DNA from: Streptomyces capillispiralis
Lineage (GTDB): Bacteria > Actinomycetota > Actinomycetes > Streptomycetales > Streptomycetaceae
Length of the DNA: 64,000 nt
NCBI RefSeq assembly: GCF_007829875.1
Contig: NZ_VIWV01000001.1
Coordinates: 4,372,501 to 4,436,500 of the forward strand
Direction: 5' to 3'
Shown here one piece after another: positions 42,538 to 50,446 of this stretch; within the stretch, counting starts at the first letter, position 1; every line of letters starts with the position of its first letter. A program made the position numbers and the translations under genes. The notes below the pieces were generated by a model that ran no database searches, was not told the origin of the DNA, and saw only the letters and a list, made by a program, of their open reading frames with translations.

Positions 42538-42814
42538 GGACGTACGGCCGGACCACGTCGTCGCCGGTGTCCCAGGTGGGGGACTGCGGACGGCGCGGGA
42601 CGTGCCAGCACGGTTCCTCGGCCGGGAAGGGCAGGTAGCGGCCCGCCGCACGGCACCGCTTGGACCAGCGGCGCCAGCGGGCGTCGTGCGGGTTCGGCAG
42701 CCGCCGGGCGTACGGGTCCGGTGCGCGGACCTCCTGGGCTGGGTCGTCCGCGACGGGGCCGGGGCGTTGCCGGGCGAGCAGGCGGGCGAGCGTGTCACGA
42801 ACCGTCCGGAACAC
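42527..42814 (-). CDS. Small hypothetical protein, 95 residues
   Basis: The product is basic at its N-terminus (MFRTVRDTLARLLARQRPG), has a RWRRWSKRCRAAGRYLPFPAEEPCW centre and ends TGDDVVRPYVLRP. It overlaps the upstream ATPase gene by 20 bp. Its C-terminal VRPYV and N-terminal amphipathic helix are shared in outline with the protein at 53627-53869. No family name is known to me. Confidence 0.65.
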   Translation of the reverse strand: MFRTVRDTLARLLARQRPGPVADDPAQEVRAPDPYARRLPNPHDARWRRWSKRCRAAGRYLPFPAEEPCWHVPRRPQSPTWDTGDDVVRPYVLRP

Positions 42815-43220
42815 GGGCCCCCTCCGATGCGCCGGTGAGCCTGAACCGGGCCCACACGTGTTTCGCGTACGGCTCCTGCCGGTGGCCCCAGTCGTCGGCC
42901 AACGCCGCCACGAGCGCGAGCCCTCGCCCGCCCTCCTCGTCCGGGCCGGGGGCGTGGAGGCGGGGGAGCCGGTTCCGGTCGGGGTCGGCGACCTCCAGTA
43001 CCAGTTCCGGTCCGCACAGCGTGAGGGAGACCATCACGTGTGCGAAGGAGACGCGGCAGTGCGTCACGGCGTTGGTGACGAGTTCGTTCGCCGACAGGGT
43101 GACCGCGTCGGCGAGTTCGTCGGTGACGCCCCAGTCCGCGAGGGCCTTGCGTACGTACTGGCGGGCGGCCGGCACATGCCTTCTGTGCTTGGGGATGCGG
43201 AAGGTTTCGGTTGCGGGCAT
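42795..43220 (-). CDS. ATP-binding (anti-sigma-factor-like, HATPase) protein
   Basis: This 141-residue RsbW-like HATPase has the N-box TLSANELVTNAVTHC (Glu and Asn near residues 46-50), G1 LEVADPDRNRLPRL, and the lid GRGLALVAALADDWGH. In Streptomyces dozens of such proteins accompany DUF5753/DUF397 regulators, possibly binding anti-sigma antagonists or acting as a signalling ATPase. It is divergent from the HTH-DUF5753 gene. ATG 43220. Confidence 0.88.
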   Translation of the reverse strand: MPATETFRIPKHRRHVPAARQYVRKALADWGVTDELADAVTLSANELVTNAVTHCRVSFAHVMVSLTLCGPELVLEVADPDRNRLPRLHAPGPDEEGGRGLALVAALADDWGHRQEPYAKHVWARFRLTGASEGARVPDGS

Positions 43221-43260
43221 GCGGGTGCCGTACCTCCTGACGACCTGTCATGTGTGCTCT

Positions 43261-43350
43261 GTAAGAGCCGTTTTCGAGATTAGGGTCGCAAAAGAGAAGT
43301 CCGCAATAAAAAAGGTCGCATGCATGCTGTCGCACATATGTGCAGTATGT
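43261..43350. promoter_or_regulatory. AT-rich operator region of the DUF5753 cassette
   Basis: The palindrome GCACATATGTGC (43332-43343) is perfect, and GTCGCA repeats at 43285, 43315 and 43329. The whole stretch is strongly AT-rich. It lies between the divergent ATPase and HTH genes and is the probable binding site of the HTH protein. Confidence 0.55.
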
Positions 43351-43387
43351 ACCTTGCTCTACAGTGATGCGTCGAAGGGGGGACGCG

Positions 43388-44257
43388 ATGCCCACTGGTG
43401 GACGACCGACCGTACGCAGCCGGCGACTTGGCGCCGCGCTCAGGCGCTACCGCGTGGCAGCCGAGTACGACCAGCCGCGGGCAGCCGAGGTGATCGCGGC
43501 GCATCAGACTCGGGTCAGTCGTATCGAGACCGGGCACGTCATCGCTCGCCCCATCGAGATCCGGGCCTTGCTGAAGGCGTACGGCGTGGAAGACGACGAA
43601 GTGCGCCAGAAGCTGGAGGCGTTGGCCAAGCAGTCCAAGCGACGAGGCTGGTGGCTGGAGCACGCGGCGCATCTGCGCCCGGACTACCTCGACCACATCG
43701 CGCTGGAGGACGACGCGACGTACATCCGGGAGTGGCAGCCTGTACTCGTCCCGGGACTCCTGCAAATCCCGGCCTACACGGAAGCGATCACCAGGGGGAG
43801 CCCCACGTACATCGCCCCGGATCGCATCGCCCCACTGCTGAAGGTCCGGCAGGGGCGGCAGGCGAAGATCGAGGAGGGCGGGTCGATGTACTCCGCCATC
43901 CTCTGGGAGCCGGTCGTGGCACACCCGTTGGTGAGTACCGAGGTGCACCGGGAACAACTTGCCGCGCTGCTGGAGATCGCCCAGCGGGGGAACGTCACCG
44001 TGCAGGTGCTGCCGTTCAGCGCAGGCGTACTCGGGGCGGTGACCTCTGCGTTCTCCACCTTCAGCTTTGACTCCGAGCCGGCCGTGGAGGCGGTGACGCT
44101 GGAGAACCTGAGAGGGACCTCGGTCCTCGAGGGTCCGGAGGTCCTCACCGCTTACGCCAATATGTACGACCTACTACGCTCGTCGGCACTGGCGCCGGAG
44201 GCGAGCCTTCAGCTCATCCGGGGCGTACTGCGGAGATTGAAGGAAGACACATCGTGA
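43388..44257 (+). CDS. XRE helix-turn-helix/DUF5753 regulator (Scr1-like)
   Basis: The 289-residue regulator has an N-terminal XRE helix-turn-helix (residues 10-65, LGAALRRYRVAAEYDQPRAAEVIAAHQTRVSRIETG) and a DUF5753 domain (residues 95-280, YIREWQPVLVPGLLQIPAYTEAI to ENLRGTSVLEGPEVLTAYANMYDLLR). Such proteins are antitoxin-like regulators paired with DUF397 proteins. ATG 43388 has GGGGGG upstream. The downstream DUF397 start overlaps its stop (GTGA). The lower GC content of the region hints at recent acquisition. Confidence 0.92.
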   Translation: MPTGGRPTVRSRRLGAALRRYRVAAEYDQPRAAEVIAAHQTRVSRIETGHVIARPIEIRALLKAYGVEDDEVRQKLEALAKQSKRRGWWLEHAAHLRPDYLDHIALEDDATYIREWQPVLVPGLLQIPAYTEAITRGSPTYIAPDRIAPLLKVRQGRQAKIEEGGSMYSAILWEPVVAHPLVSTEVHREQLAALLEIAQRGNVTVQVLPFSAGVLGAVTSAFSTFSFDSEPAVEAVTLENLRGTSVLEGPEVLTAYANMYDLLRSSALAPEASLQLIRGVLRRLKEDTS

Positions 44258-44433
44258 CCGAGGTTATAGGCCCCTTCAGGAAGTCGTCCTACTCCCAGGC
44301 GGAGAGCAACTGCGTCGAGGTCGCCGAAACGGCGGTTGCCGGCCGGGCCGTCCGTGACAGTAAGCAGCAGGATGGGCCCTTGCTCACCGTCTCCCGTGAC
44401 AGCTGGCGGGCGTTCGTCCGGCAGTTCGCGTAG
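44254..44433 (+). CDS. DUF397 protein
   Basis: The 59-residue protein has the family core: FRKSSYSQAESNCVEVAE and VAGRAVRDSKQQDGPLLTVSRDSWRAFVRQF. DUF397 proteins are the small partners of HTH-DUF5753 regulators in Streptomyces; together they are sometimes called toxin-antitoxin-like. The GTG start overlaps the upstream stop by 4 bp. It uses the rare codon ATA at residue 5, unlike neighbouring core genes. Confidence 0.93.
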   Translation: MTEVIGPFRKSSYSQAESNCVEVAETAVAGRAVRDSKQQDGPLLTVSRDSWRAFVRQFA

Positions 44434-44448
44434 GCGGCAGGTACGTGA

Positions 44449-44482
44449 AAGGGCGCCCGGTGGATCGCCGCCGGGCGCCCTT
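44449..44482. terminator. Bidirectional hairpin terminator
   Basis: A perfect 12-bp stem (AAGGGCGCCCGG with CCGGGCGCCCTT) and 10-nt loop lie 15 bases after the DUF397 stop and 18 bases before the end of the convergent serC gene. Confidence 0.8.
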
Positions 44483-44500
44483 CGTGCTGGTGCGGGCCGG

Positions 44501-45619
44501 TCAGAGGTGGTCGATCACGTAGTCGACGCACTGGGTCAGGGCCTCGACGTCCGCCGGGTCGATCGCCGGGAACATCGCGACGCGGAGCTGGTTGCGGCCG
44601 AGCTTGCGGTACGGCTCGGTGTCGACGATGCCGTTGGCGCGCAGCACCTTGGCGACGGCGGCGGCGTCCACCTCGTCGGTGAAGTCGATGGTGCCGATGA
44701 CCTGGGACCGCTTCGCCGGGTCGGTGACGAAGGGGCTCGCGAACTTCACGTCCTCCGCCCAGCCGTACAGGGCGCGCGCGGACTGCGCCGTGCGGCCGGT
44801 GGTGAAGTCCAGGCCGCCCTGGCCGTTCATCCACTCCAGCTGCTCGTTCAGCAGGAACAGCGTGGCGAGCGCCGGGGTGTTGTACGTCTGGTTCTTGCGG
44901 GAGTTGTCGATCGCCGTCGGGAGCGAGAAGAACTCCGGGACGTGGCGGCCGGACGCGTGGATCCGCTCGGCGCGCTCGATCGCGGCCGGGGAGAACACGC
45001 CGATCCACAGGCCGCCGTCGGAGGCGAAGGACTTCTGCGGGGCGAAGTAGTAGACGTCCGTCTCGGCGATGTCGACCGGCAGGCCGCCCGCGCCGGACGT
45101 GGCGTCCACCAGGACCAGCGCGCCCTCGTCGGCGCCGGCGACGCGCTTGATCGGCATGGCGACGCCGGTGGAGGTCTCGTTGTGGGTGAACGCGTAGACG
45201 TCCACGCCCGCCTCCGCCGCGGCCTCGGGGTGCGTGCCCGGGTCGGCGGAGATGACGGTGGGCTCGGCCAGCCAGGGCGCGAGCTTGGCGGCCTTGGCGA
45301 ACTTGGAGCTGAACTCGCCGAAGCTGAGGTGCTGCGACTTGTTCTCGATCAGGCCGTGGGTCGCGACGTCCCAGAACGCGGTGGAGCCGCCGTTGCCGAG
45401 GACGACCTCGTAGCCGTCGGGGAGCTGGAACAGCTCGCGGATGCCCTCGCGCACCTTGCCGACCAGGTTCTTCACCGGGGCCTGGCGGTGGGACGTGCCC
45501 ATCAGGGACGTACCGGTCGCGGCCAGCGCGTCCAGCGCTTCCGTCCGCACCTTGGAGGGGCCCGCACCGAAACGACCGTCGGCGGGCTTGATGTCAGCAG
45601 GAATCCGGATCTCAGCCAC
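44501..45619 (-). CDS. serC: Phosphoserine aminotransferase (SerC)
   Basis: SerC converts 3-phosphohydroxypyruvate to phosphoserine in serine synthesis. The 372-residue PLP enzyme has the actinobacterial form: IPADIKPADGRFGAGPSKVR, GTSHRQAPVK and the PLP Lys in YFAPQKSFASDGG (Lys about 196). ATG 45619. It lies alone on the minus strand, separated by a hairpin from the DUF397 gene, and immediately downstream of the conservon. Confidence 0.96.
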   Translation of the reverse strand: MAEIRIPADIKPADGRFGAGPSKVRTEALDALAATGTSLMGTSHRQAPVKNLVGKVREGIRELFQLPDGYEVVLGNGGSTAFWDVATHGLIENKSQHLSFGEFSSKFAKAAKLAPWLAEPTVISADPGTHPEAAAEAGVDVYAFTHNETSTGVAMPIKRVAGADEGALVLVDATSGAGGLPVDIAETDVYYFAPQKSFASDGGLWIGVFSPAAIERAERIHASGRHVPEFFSLPTAIDNSRKNQTYNTPALATLFLLNEQLEWMNGQGGLDFTTGRTAQSARALYGWAEDVKFASPFVTDPAKRSQVIGTIDFTDEVDAAAVAKVLRANGIVDTEPYRKLGRNQLRVAMFPAIDPADVEALTQCVDYVIDHL

Positions 45620-45720
45620 GACGGGAGCCTAGCGGCTGAGTGAAACCCGGGCGAAACGTCGTCCGGCCGCTGAGACGGACGGTGGACGCACCCCGGGGAG
45701 GGCCCGCCCACCGCCGGTGC

Positions 45721-46956
45721 TCACCCGAGGGTGCCCCCGAGGGCGGGGGTGGGGGTGAAGGTGACCGGAAGCGCGGACAGTCCGCGCAGGAACGGCGACG
45801 GCCTGCGGGTCAGCGACGCGGCCGGCACCGCGAGGTCGATGTCCGGCAGCCGGTCCAGGACGATCTCGATGCCGGTACGTGCGATGACCTCGGCGATCTC
45901 CTGCGCCGGGAACGGGCAGCGGTGCTCCCCGTGTCCGAAGGAGAAGTGGGCGTGGTTGCCGCCGGTCAGCGCCGAGGCGTCGGTACGCACCTGCGGATCG
46001 GCGTTGGCGCCCTGAAGGCCGAGCAGCAGCAGGTCGCCGGCGCGGATCCGGCGACCGCCGAGCCGGGTGTCGCGCGAGGCCCAGCGGCCGGCCACGTTCT
46101 GGTTGGGCGTGTCCTCCCACAGCACCTCGTTCATCGCCTCGGCGACGCTGTTGCGGCCGCCGAACAGGGACGCGGCGAACCGGCTGTCGGTCAGCATCAG
46201 GCGCAGGGAGTTGCCGATCCAGTCGGCGGTGGGCAGGTGCCCGGCGCCCAGCATCACCGTCAGGTCGTGGACGACCTCCTCGTCGGTGTAGCCGGCGGGG
46301 TCGGCGAGCATCCGGGACACCACGTCGTCGGCGGGCTCGGCCCGGCGGGCGGCCACCAGCCGCGTCATCGACGTCAGCAGCAGGATCTGACCGCCGCGGT
46401 CGTGGTCGCGTCCGTCGGCGATGTCGTTGAGGGCGGTGACCAGGCCCGGCCCCTCCTCGTCGTCGAATCCGAACAGCCAGGCCAGCACCCGTACCGGCAG
46501 GCGCATCGCGAACTCGGTGACGATGTCGGCGGTGCCCCGCGGGCAGATGCCGTCGATCAGCTCGTCCGCGAACTTCTCCGTGTGGCTCCGCAGTTCGAAG
46601 GGGTTCACCGACTCCAGCGCGTTGACCAGCATCGTGGCGCGCCGGTGGTGCTGTTCACCGACGGTGTGCAGGATCGACGGCTGCTTCCGGCTGATCATCG
46701 CCCGCAGCGGCCAGTCCTCGGGGATGTCGTCCCACTGGTTCCACAGGTCGGGGTCGCGGCTGAACCGCACCGGGTCGCCGGTGACCTGGTGCAGTTCGCG
46801 GTAGCCGAGCACCAGCCAGGCCGGTACGTCGCCGTCGAGCAGCACCGGGACCACGCTGCCGTGCTCGCGCCGCATCTCCCGGTACGCGCGGGCCGGGTCG
46901 CTGTGGAGCAGGGGCCCGTTCAGGGGGACCGGGGCGGACGTGGGGGTGGTGCTCAC
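45721..46956 (-). CDS. Conservon-associated cytochrome P450, ExxR motif altered (CYP157-like)
   Basis: The 411-residue P450 keeps the haem loop HFSFGHGEHRC (Cys about 347) but the K-helix reads EVLW (277-280) where nearly every P450 has ExxR. The I-helix AGHLPTAD lacks the usual acid-Thr pair. Loss of ExxR is the hallmark of CYP157-type P450s in Streptomyces conservons. GTG 46956 overlaps the cvnD stop (GTGA) and has AGGAG upstream. The usual CYP154 partner is absent. It could be a structural/redox-silent or unusual oxidase. Confidence 0.9.
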   Translation of the reverse strand: MSTTPTSAPVPLNGPLLHSDPARAYREMRREHGSVVPVLLDGDVPAWLVLGYRELHQVTGDPVRFSRDPDLWNQWDDIPEDWPLRAMISRKQPSILHTVGEQHHRRATMLVNALESVNPFELRSHTEKFADELIDGICPRGTADIVTEFAMRLPVRVLAWLFGFDDEEGPGLVTALNDIADGRDHDRGGQILLLTSMTRLVAARRAEPADDVVSRMLADPAGYTDEEVVHDLTVMLGAGHLPTADWIGNSLRLMLTDSRFAASLFGGRNSVAEAMNEVLWEDTPNQNVAGRWASRDTRLGGRRIRAGDLLLLGLQGANADPQVRTDASALTGGNHAHFSFGHGEHRCPFPAQEIAEVIARTGIEIVLDRLPDIDLAVPAASLTRRPSPFLRGLSALPVTFTPTPALGGTLG

Positions 46957-47570
46957 ACCAGCTCCTGACGGGGGGCTCGGGCGGGATCGGCGTACAGGGC
47001 CCGGATGTGCTCCACCAGGGTGATCAGGACCCGCTTGCTGGACTCCCGGGAGCGCGCGTCGCAGGTGATCAGCGGCACGTGCGGGTCGAGGTCGAGGGCG
47101 TCGCGGACCTGCTCGGTGGTGAAGGCGGGGCCGCCGAAGTCGTTGCAGGCCACGACGAACGGCGTGCCGTGCTTCTCCAGGCGGTCGATGGAGTACCAGG
47201 AGTCGTCGATGCGGCGGGTGTCGACGAGGACGACCGCGCCGAGCGCTCCGGAGAACAGCCGGTCCCACAGGAACCAGAACCGTTCCTGGCCGGGCGCGCC
47301 GAACAGGTACAGCACGTTGCGCGCGTCGAGGGAGATGCGGCCGAAGTCGAAGGCGACGGTGGTGGCGGTCTTGCCGCGCACCGCGCTGATGTCGTCGATG
47401 TCCTCGCCCGCCCGGGTCATCATCTCCTCGGTGTCGAGGGGACGGATCTCGCTGACGGAGCGGACCATGGTCGTCTTGCCGGCGCCGAAGCCGCCCACGA
47501 TCACGATTTTGAGCCCGTTGTCGGCGGAGGCACGCAGCGGCGGGCGCGTCTCAGAGGTTGCGGAGTCCAA
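46953..47570 (-). CDS. cvnD: Conservon GTP-binding protein (CvnD)
   Basis: The 205-residue small GTPase-like protein has P-loop GGFGAGKTT (about residues 26-34), switch segment FDFGRI, the GAPGQERF motif in place of DTAGQ, and CNDFGG in place of NKxD. In conservons CvnD binds guanine nucleotide and is thought to relay signals from the CvnA sensor kinase. The start is TTG 47570 (overlap of 20 bp with cvnC). Confidence 0.93.
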   Translation of the reverse strand: MDSATSETRPPLRASADNGLKIVIVGGFGAGKTTMVRSVSEIRPLDTEEMMTRAGEDIDDISAVRGKTATTVAFDFGRISLDARNVLYLFGAPGQERFWFLWDRLFSGALGAVVLVDTRRIDDSWYSIDRLEKHGTPFVVACNDFGGPAFTTEQVRDALDLDPHVPLITCDARSRESSKRVLITLVEHIRALYADPARAPRQELV

Positions 47571-47898
47571 CGAGCACCTGCTCCAGGATGTCGGGGTCGT
47601 AAACGGCGGACGTGTGGGGGTGGCGGGCGCTGACCCGGCCGGCCGCGAGGAGGTCGGCGAGCAGGATCCGGGTGATGCTCACGGGCAGTCTCAGCTCGGC
47701 CGCGATCTCCACGACCGCCGTGGGGCGTTCGGTCATCCGCAGGATCGCCGCGTGCTCGGACTGCATGCCGGTCGCCGGAGCGCACTCGGCGACGACCAGG
47801 GTCACCAGGTCGAAGGGGTTGTCGGGACCGGACCGGCTGCGTCCCTGGGTGAGGGTGTAGAGCCGGTCCGGGGCGTCGTCCCTGCCGGGCCGGCTCAC
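47551..47898 (-). CDS. cvnC: Conservon DUF742 protein (CvnC)
   Basis: The 115-residue DUF742 protein has the usual RLYTLTQGRSRSG, FDLVTLVVA and winged-helix-like LPVSITRILLADLLAAGRVSAR segments, ending DPDILEQVLVGLRNL. It forms a complex with CvnA/B/D in S. coelicolor conservons. The GTG 47898 start overlaps the cvnB stop (GTGA). Confidence 0.93.
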   Translation of the reverse strand: MSRPGRDDAPDRLYTLTQGRSRSGPDNPFDLVTLVVAECAPATGMQSEHAAILRMTERPTAVVEIAAELRLPVSITRILLADLLAAGRVSARHPHTSAVYDPDILEQVLVGLRNL

Positions 47899-48302
47899 GA
47901 GGTGCGCGGCGGGGCGGTCAGATGCTCGCCGAGCTGTTCCACCAGCTCGCTCATGTTGTGGCCGATGAGGCCGACGTCCGCGTCCTCGGTGGTGACGACG
48001 GCCAGGTGCGCGCCCTCGCCGGCCTCCACGATGAAGAGGATGCCGCCGTAGAACTCGGTCATCGACGACCGCACGCCTCCGCTGCCGTCGCCGAACTCGA
48101 CCGAGGCGCCGTGCGACAGCGACTGGATGCCGGCGGCGATCGCCGCCAGCTGGTCGGCCCGGTCGGCGGACAGTTCCGATGTGCGGCACAGTTTCAGGCC
48201 GTCGCGGGAGAGCACGAGCGCGTGTCGCGCGCCCGGCGTGCGCTCCAGCAGGCCTTCTATCAGCCAGGTGAGCTTCTCGTCGACGGTCGTCGTGCCGGTC
48301 AT
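47895..48302 (-). CDS. cvnB: Conservon roadblock/LC7 protein (CvnB)
   Basis: The 135-residue roadblock fold has LTWLIEGLLERTPGARHALVLSRDGLKLCRT, DQLAAIAAGIQSLSHGA and GGILFIVEAGEGAHLAVVTTEDADVGLIGHNMS. CvnB links the sensor kinase to the GTPase. ATG 48302 overlaps the cvnA stop by 4 bp (ATGA). Confidence 0.94.
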   Translation of the reverse strand: MTGTTTVDEKLTWLIEGLLERTPGARHALVLSRDGLKLCRTSELSADRADQLAAIAAGIQSLSHGASVEFGDGSGGVRSSMTEFYGGILFIVEAGEGAHLAVVTTEDADVGLIGHNMSELVEQLGEHLTAPPRTS

Positions 48303-50131
48303 GAGGTGGTGTTGCCTTCCGGGGGCGTGGGGACGGACGGGGCTGCGGGGGGTGTGGTCTCGGGGCCGGTGTGCGCGTCGGGCACGTCGTCCGGGCCGGG
48401 CGTGGTCTCCGGGCCGGGCGTGGGGCGGAGGGCCTGGCGGAAGCTGCTGAAGCGGGCCGTGCGCGCCCGGGTCTCCTCGGCGGTGGGGGCCGTCCGGGGG
48501 GTGACGGTGCGGGCGGCGGAGCGTGTCCGCTCGGCGTCGGCGAGGGTCCGGCCGCGCCGGCGGCGGGGCAGCACCAGCGCGGGCGCTTCGGCGCTCGCGT
48601 CTTCCGGGGACTCGTGCGCCGGCGCCGGGGCGTGCTCGGGGTCGGGGTCGGCCGGGGGAGCGGAAGGGGTGCCGGGCCGGGGACGGGTGGTGTCGGGTGC
48701 GGTCGCTCCGGGTGCCGTCGGAGCGGTGTCCCGTGCGGTGAGGTGGCCCGCCTCCGGCGCCGTCCCGTCGGCGGCGGGCGCCGGGTCGGCCTTCGTACGG
48801 CTGCTGCGGCGGCGGGGGAGGCCCGCGGCCGTCGGCTCGGCCGGCGGGGCGGGGGGTGCGGTGGGGCCGGTGGCCTTGGCGCGGGCGGGTGCCGCCGCCA
48901 CGGACGGGGCGGCAGGAGGGGCTGCGGACGGGGCCGCGGGCGGGGTGGCGGGTTCGGTCCGTGAGGCGGTCGTGGCGGGTGCCGTGTCGGCCGGGGCGCT
49001 GCCGGTGGACTCGTGCGCCGTCGCCGTCGCCGTCGCCGATGTCGATGTCGCGGACACGAGGATCTCCTGCGGGAGGAGCATCACCACGCTCGTGCCGCCG
49101 CGGGCCGAGGGACGGTAGGAGACCTTGAGGCCGTACCGCCGTGCCAGTCGGCCGACCACGGCAAGACCGAGCCGGGTGCCGGTGAGGCCGCCGAGGTCGG
49201 TGGACTCGCCGGAGACCGCGCGTTCGGCGCGGCGCAGCTGGACCTCGCTCATCACGAGTCCGCTGTCCTCGACGGACACGATGACGCCGGCCGGGACCTC
49301 CTCCACGTAGACGTGGACCTCGGCGGTCGGCGGCGAGAAGTTCGCGGCGTTGTCGAGGAGTTCGGCGAGCGCGTGCATCACGCCCTCGGCCGCGTGCCCG
49401 GTGACGGCGGTGTCGCTGGCGGAGTGGACGCGGACGCGCTGGTAGCCGCCGATCCGCCCCATGGCGCCGCGCAGGATCGATTCCATGGCGATGGGCCGGG
49501 CCCAGCGGCGGCCGGAGCGGGCGCCGGTCAGGACGGCGACGGAGTCGGCGAGCCGGCCGGCCTGCGCGGTGCGGTGGTCGAGGTGGAGCAGGTCGGCGAG
49601 GACCTCCTCGTCGTGGTGCTTCTCCTCCATGGCGCGCAGGTCCGCGAGCATGCCGGTGGCCAGGGCCTGCATCCGGCCGGCGGCGTTGGCGGTCGCGGAC
49701 AGCGCGGCGGTGCGGGCGCTCTCGGCCTCGCGCAGCCGGGCGTCGAGGAGGGCGGTCCGGGCGGCGTGCTCCTCCGTCAGACGGTCGGTCGCCGCGGTGT
49801 GTTCCCCGGTGAGCCGGGCGATCTCGGCGGCGTGTTCCTCGGTCAGCCGGTTGCGGTCCTGGAGCAGCCGGGCGGTGTCCTGTGTGACGGCGTCCAGCCG
49901 GGCCCGCGTGGCACGCGACGACGCGACGGCCCGGTCGGCGACCGTGACGGCCGCGCACAGCAGCAGGGCGGAGACCGTCCCGGTCACCGCGAGCGCACCG
50001 CGCGCGGTCTCCGGTCCGAGGAACACGGCGGCGGCGACCGCGGGTGCGGCGAGCAGCGCGGTGAGCAGGGGCACGGTCAGCGGGCCGCGGGGGGCGGCGG
50101 TGCGGTCACCGGGGAGCGGGGGAGAAGTCAT
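48299..50131 (-). CDS. cvnA: Conservon sensor kinase-like protein (CvnA)
   Basis: The 610-residue protein has two N-terminal membrane helices (about residues 20-65), a coiled coil (75-150) with repeated LTEEHAA units, and an HATPase domain (residues about 240-370: ALAELLDNAANFS, EDSGLVMS, GTRLGLAVVGRLARRYG). A 240-residue Ala/Pro/Thr-rich tail follows. It is the histidine-kinase-like top of the conservon cascade. ATG 50131. The coiled-coil repeats and long disordered tail are unusual in degree. Confidence 0.9.
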   Translation of the reverse strand: MTSPPLPGDRTAAPRGPLTVPLLTALLAAPAVAAAVFLGPETARGALAVTGTVSALLLCAAVTVADRAVASSRATRARLDAVTQDTARLLQDRNRLTEEHAAEIARLTGEHTAATDRLTEEHAARTALLDARLREAESARTAALSATANAAGRMQALATGMLADLRAMEEKHHDEEVLADLLHLDHRTAQAGRLADSVAVLTGARSGRRWARPIAMESILRGAMGRIGGYQRVRVHSASDTAVTGHAAEGVMHALAELLDNAANFSPPTAEVHVYVEEVPAGVIVSVEDSGLVMSEVQLRRAERAVSGESTDLGGLTGTRLGLAVVGRLARRYGLKVSYRPSARGGTSVVMLLPQEILVSATSTSATATATAHESTGSAPADTAPATTASRTEPATPPAAPSAAPPAAPSVAAAPARAKATGPTAPPAPPAEPTAAGLPRRRSSRTKADPAPAADGTAPEAGHLTARDTAPTAPGATAPDTTRPRPGTPSAPPADPDPEHAPAPAHESPEDASAEAPALVLPRRRRGRTLADAERTRSAARTVTPRTAPTAEETRARTARFSSFRQALRPTPGPETTPGPDDVPDAHTGPETTPPAAPSVPTPPEGNTTS

Positions 50132-50446
50132 CGATCAGGGTCCTCGGTCGGGTCCGCGGGTGTGCACCGCCGTCGGCACGGCCGGCCCGCTTGTGTCCAT
50201 GGGGTGCCGCATCCGATCCGGTCGCTTTGCGAGCGAGGGCCGACAACTACGCGCAAGTCGCGGTCACTATATGTGAGTCACTGATCGACTCGGGAGGGGC
50301 TGGGCTTTCGTTTTTTCCCGGCGCCGATATTGAGCGATGTTCACCTTTTTCGGTGCGTCGATATCGAAGCCCTTCACCTTCGCCTCTCATTCCTTTTTCC
50401 GTGCGGTGAAGGGAAGGGCCGGTGGCGGCGCGGGCATCCTGAGGTC
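50132..50446. promoter_or_regulatory. Divergent AT-rich region, cvnA / oxidoreductase
   Basis: This 315-bp gap has no supported gene. TCAC-TATAT-GTGA (50264-50276) is a dyad in a promoter-like position for cvnA. An AT-rich tract with TTCGTTTTTTCC and dyad-like CGATATTG/GATATCG segments (50327-50372) follows. The downstream FAD protein has GAGG 5 bp before its start. Confidence 0.5.
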
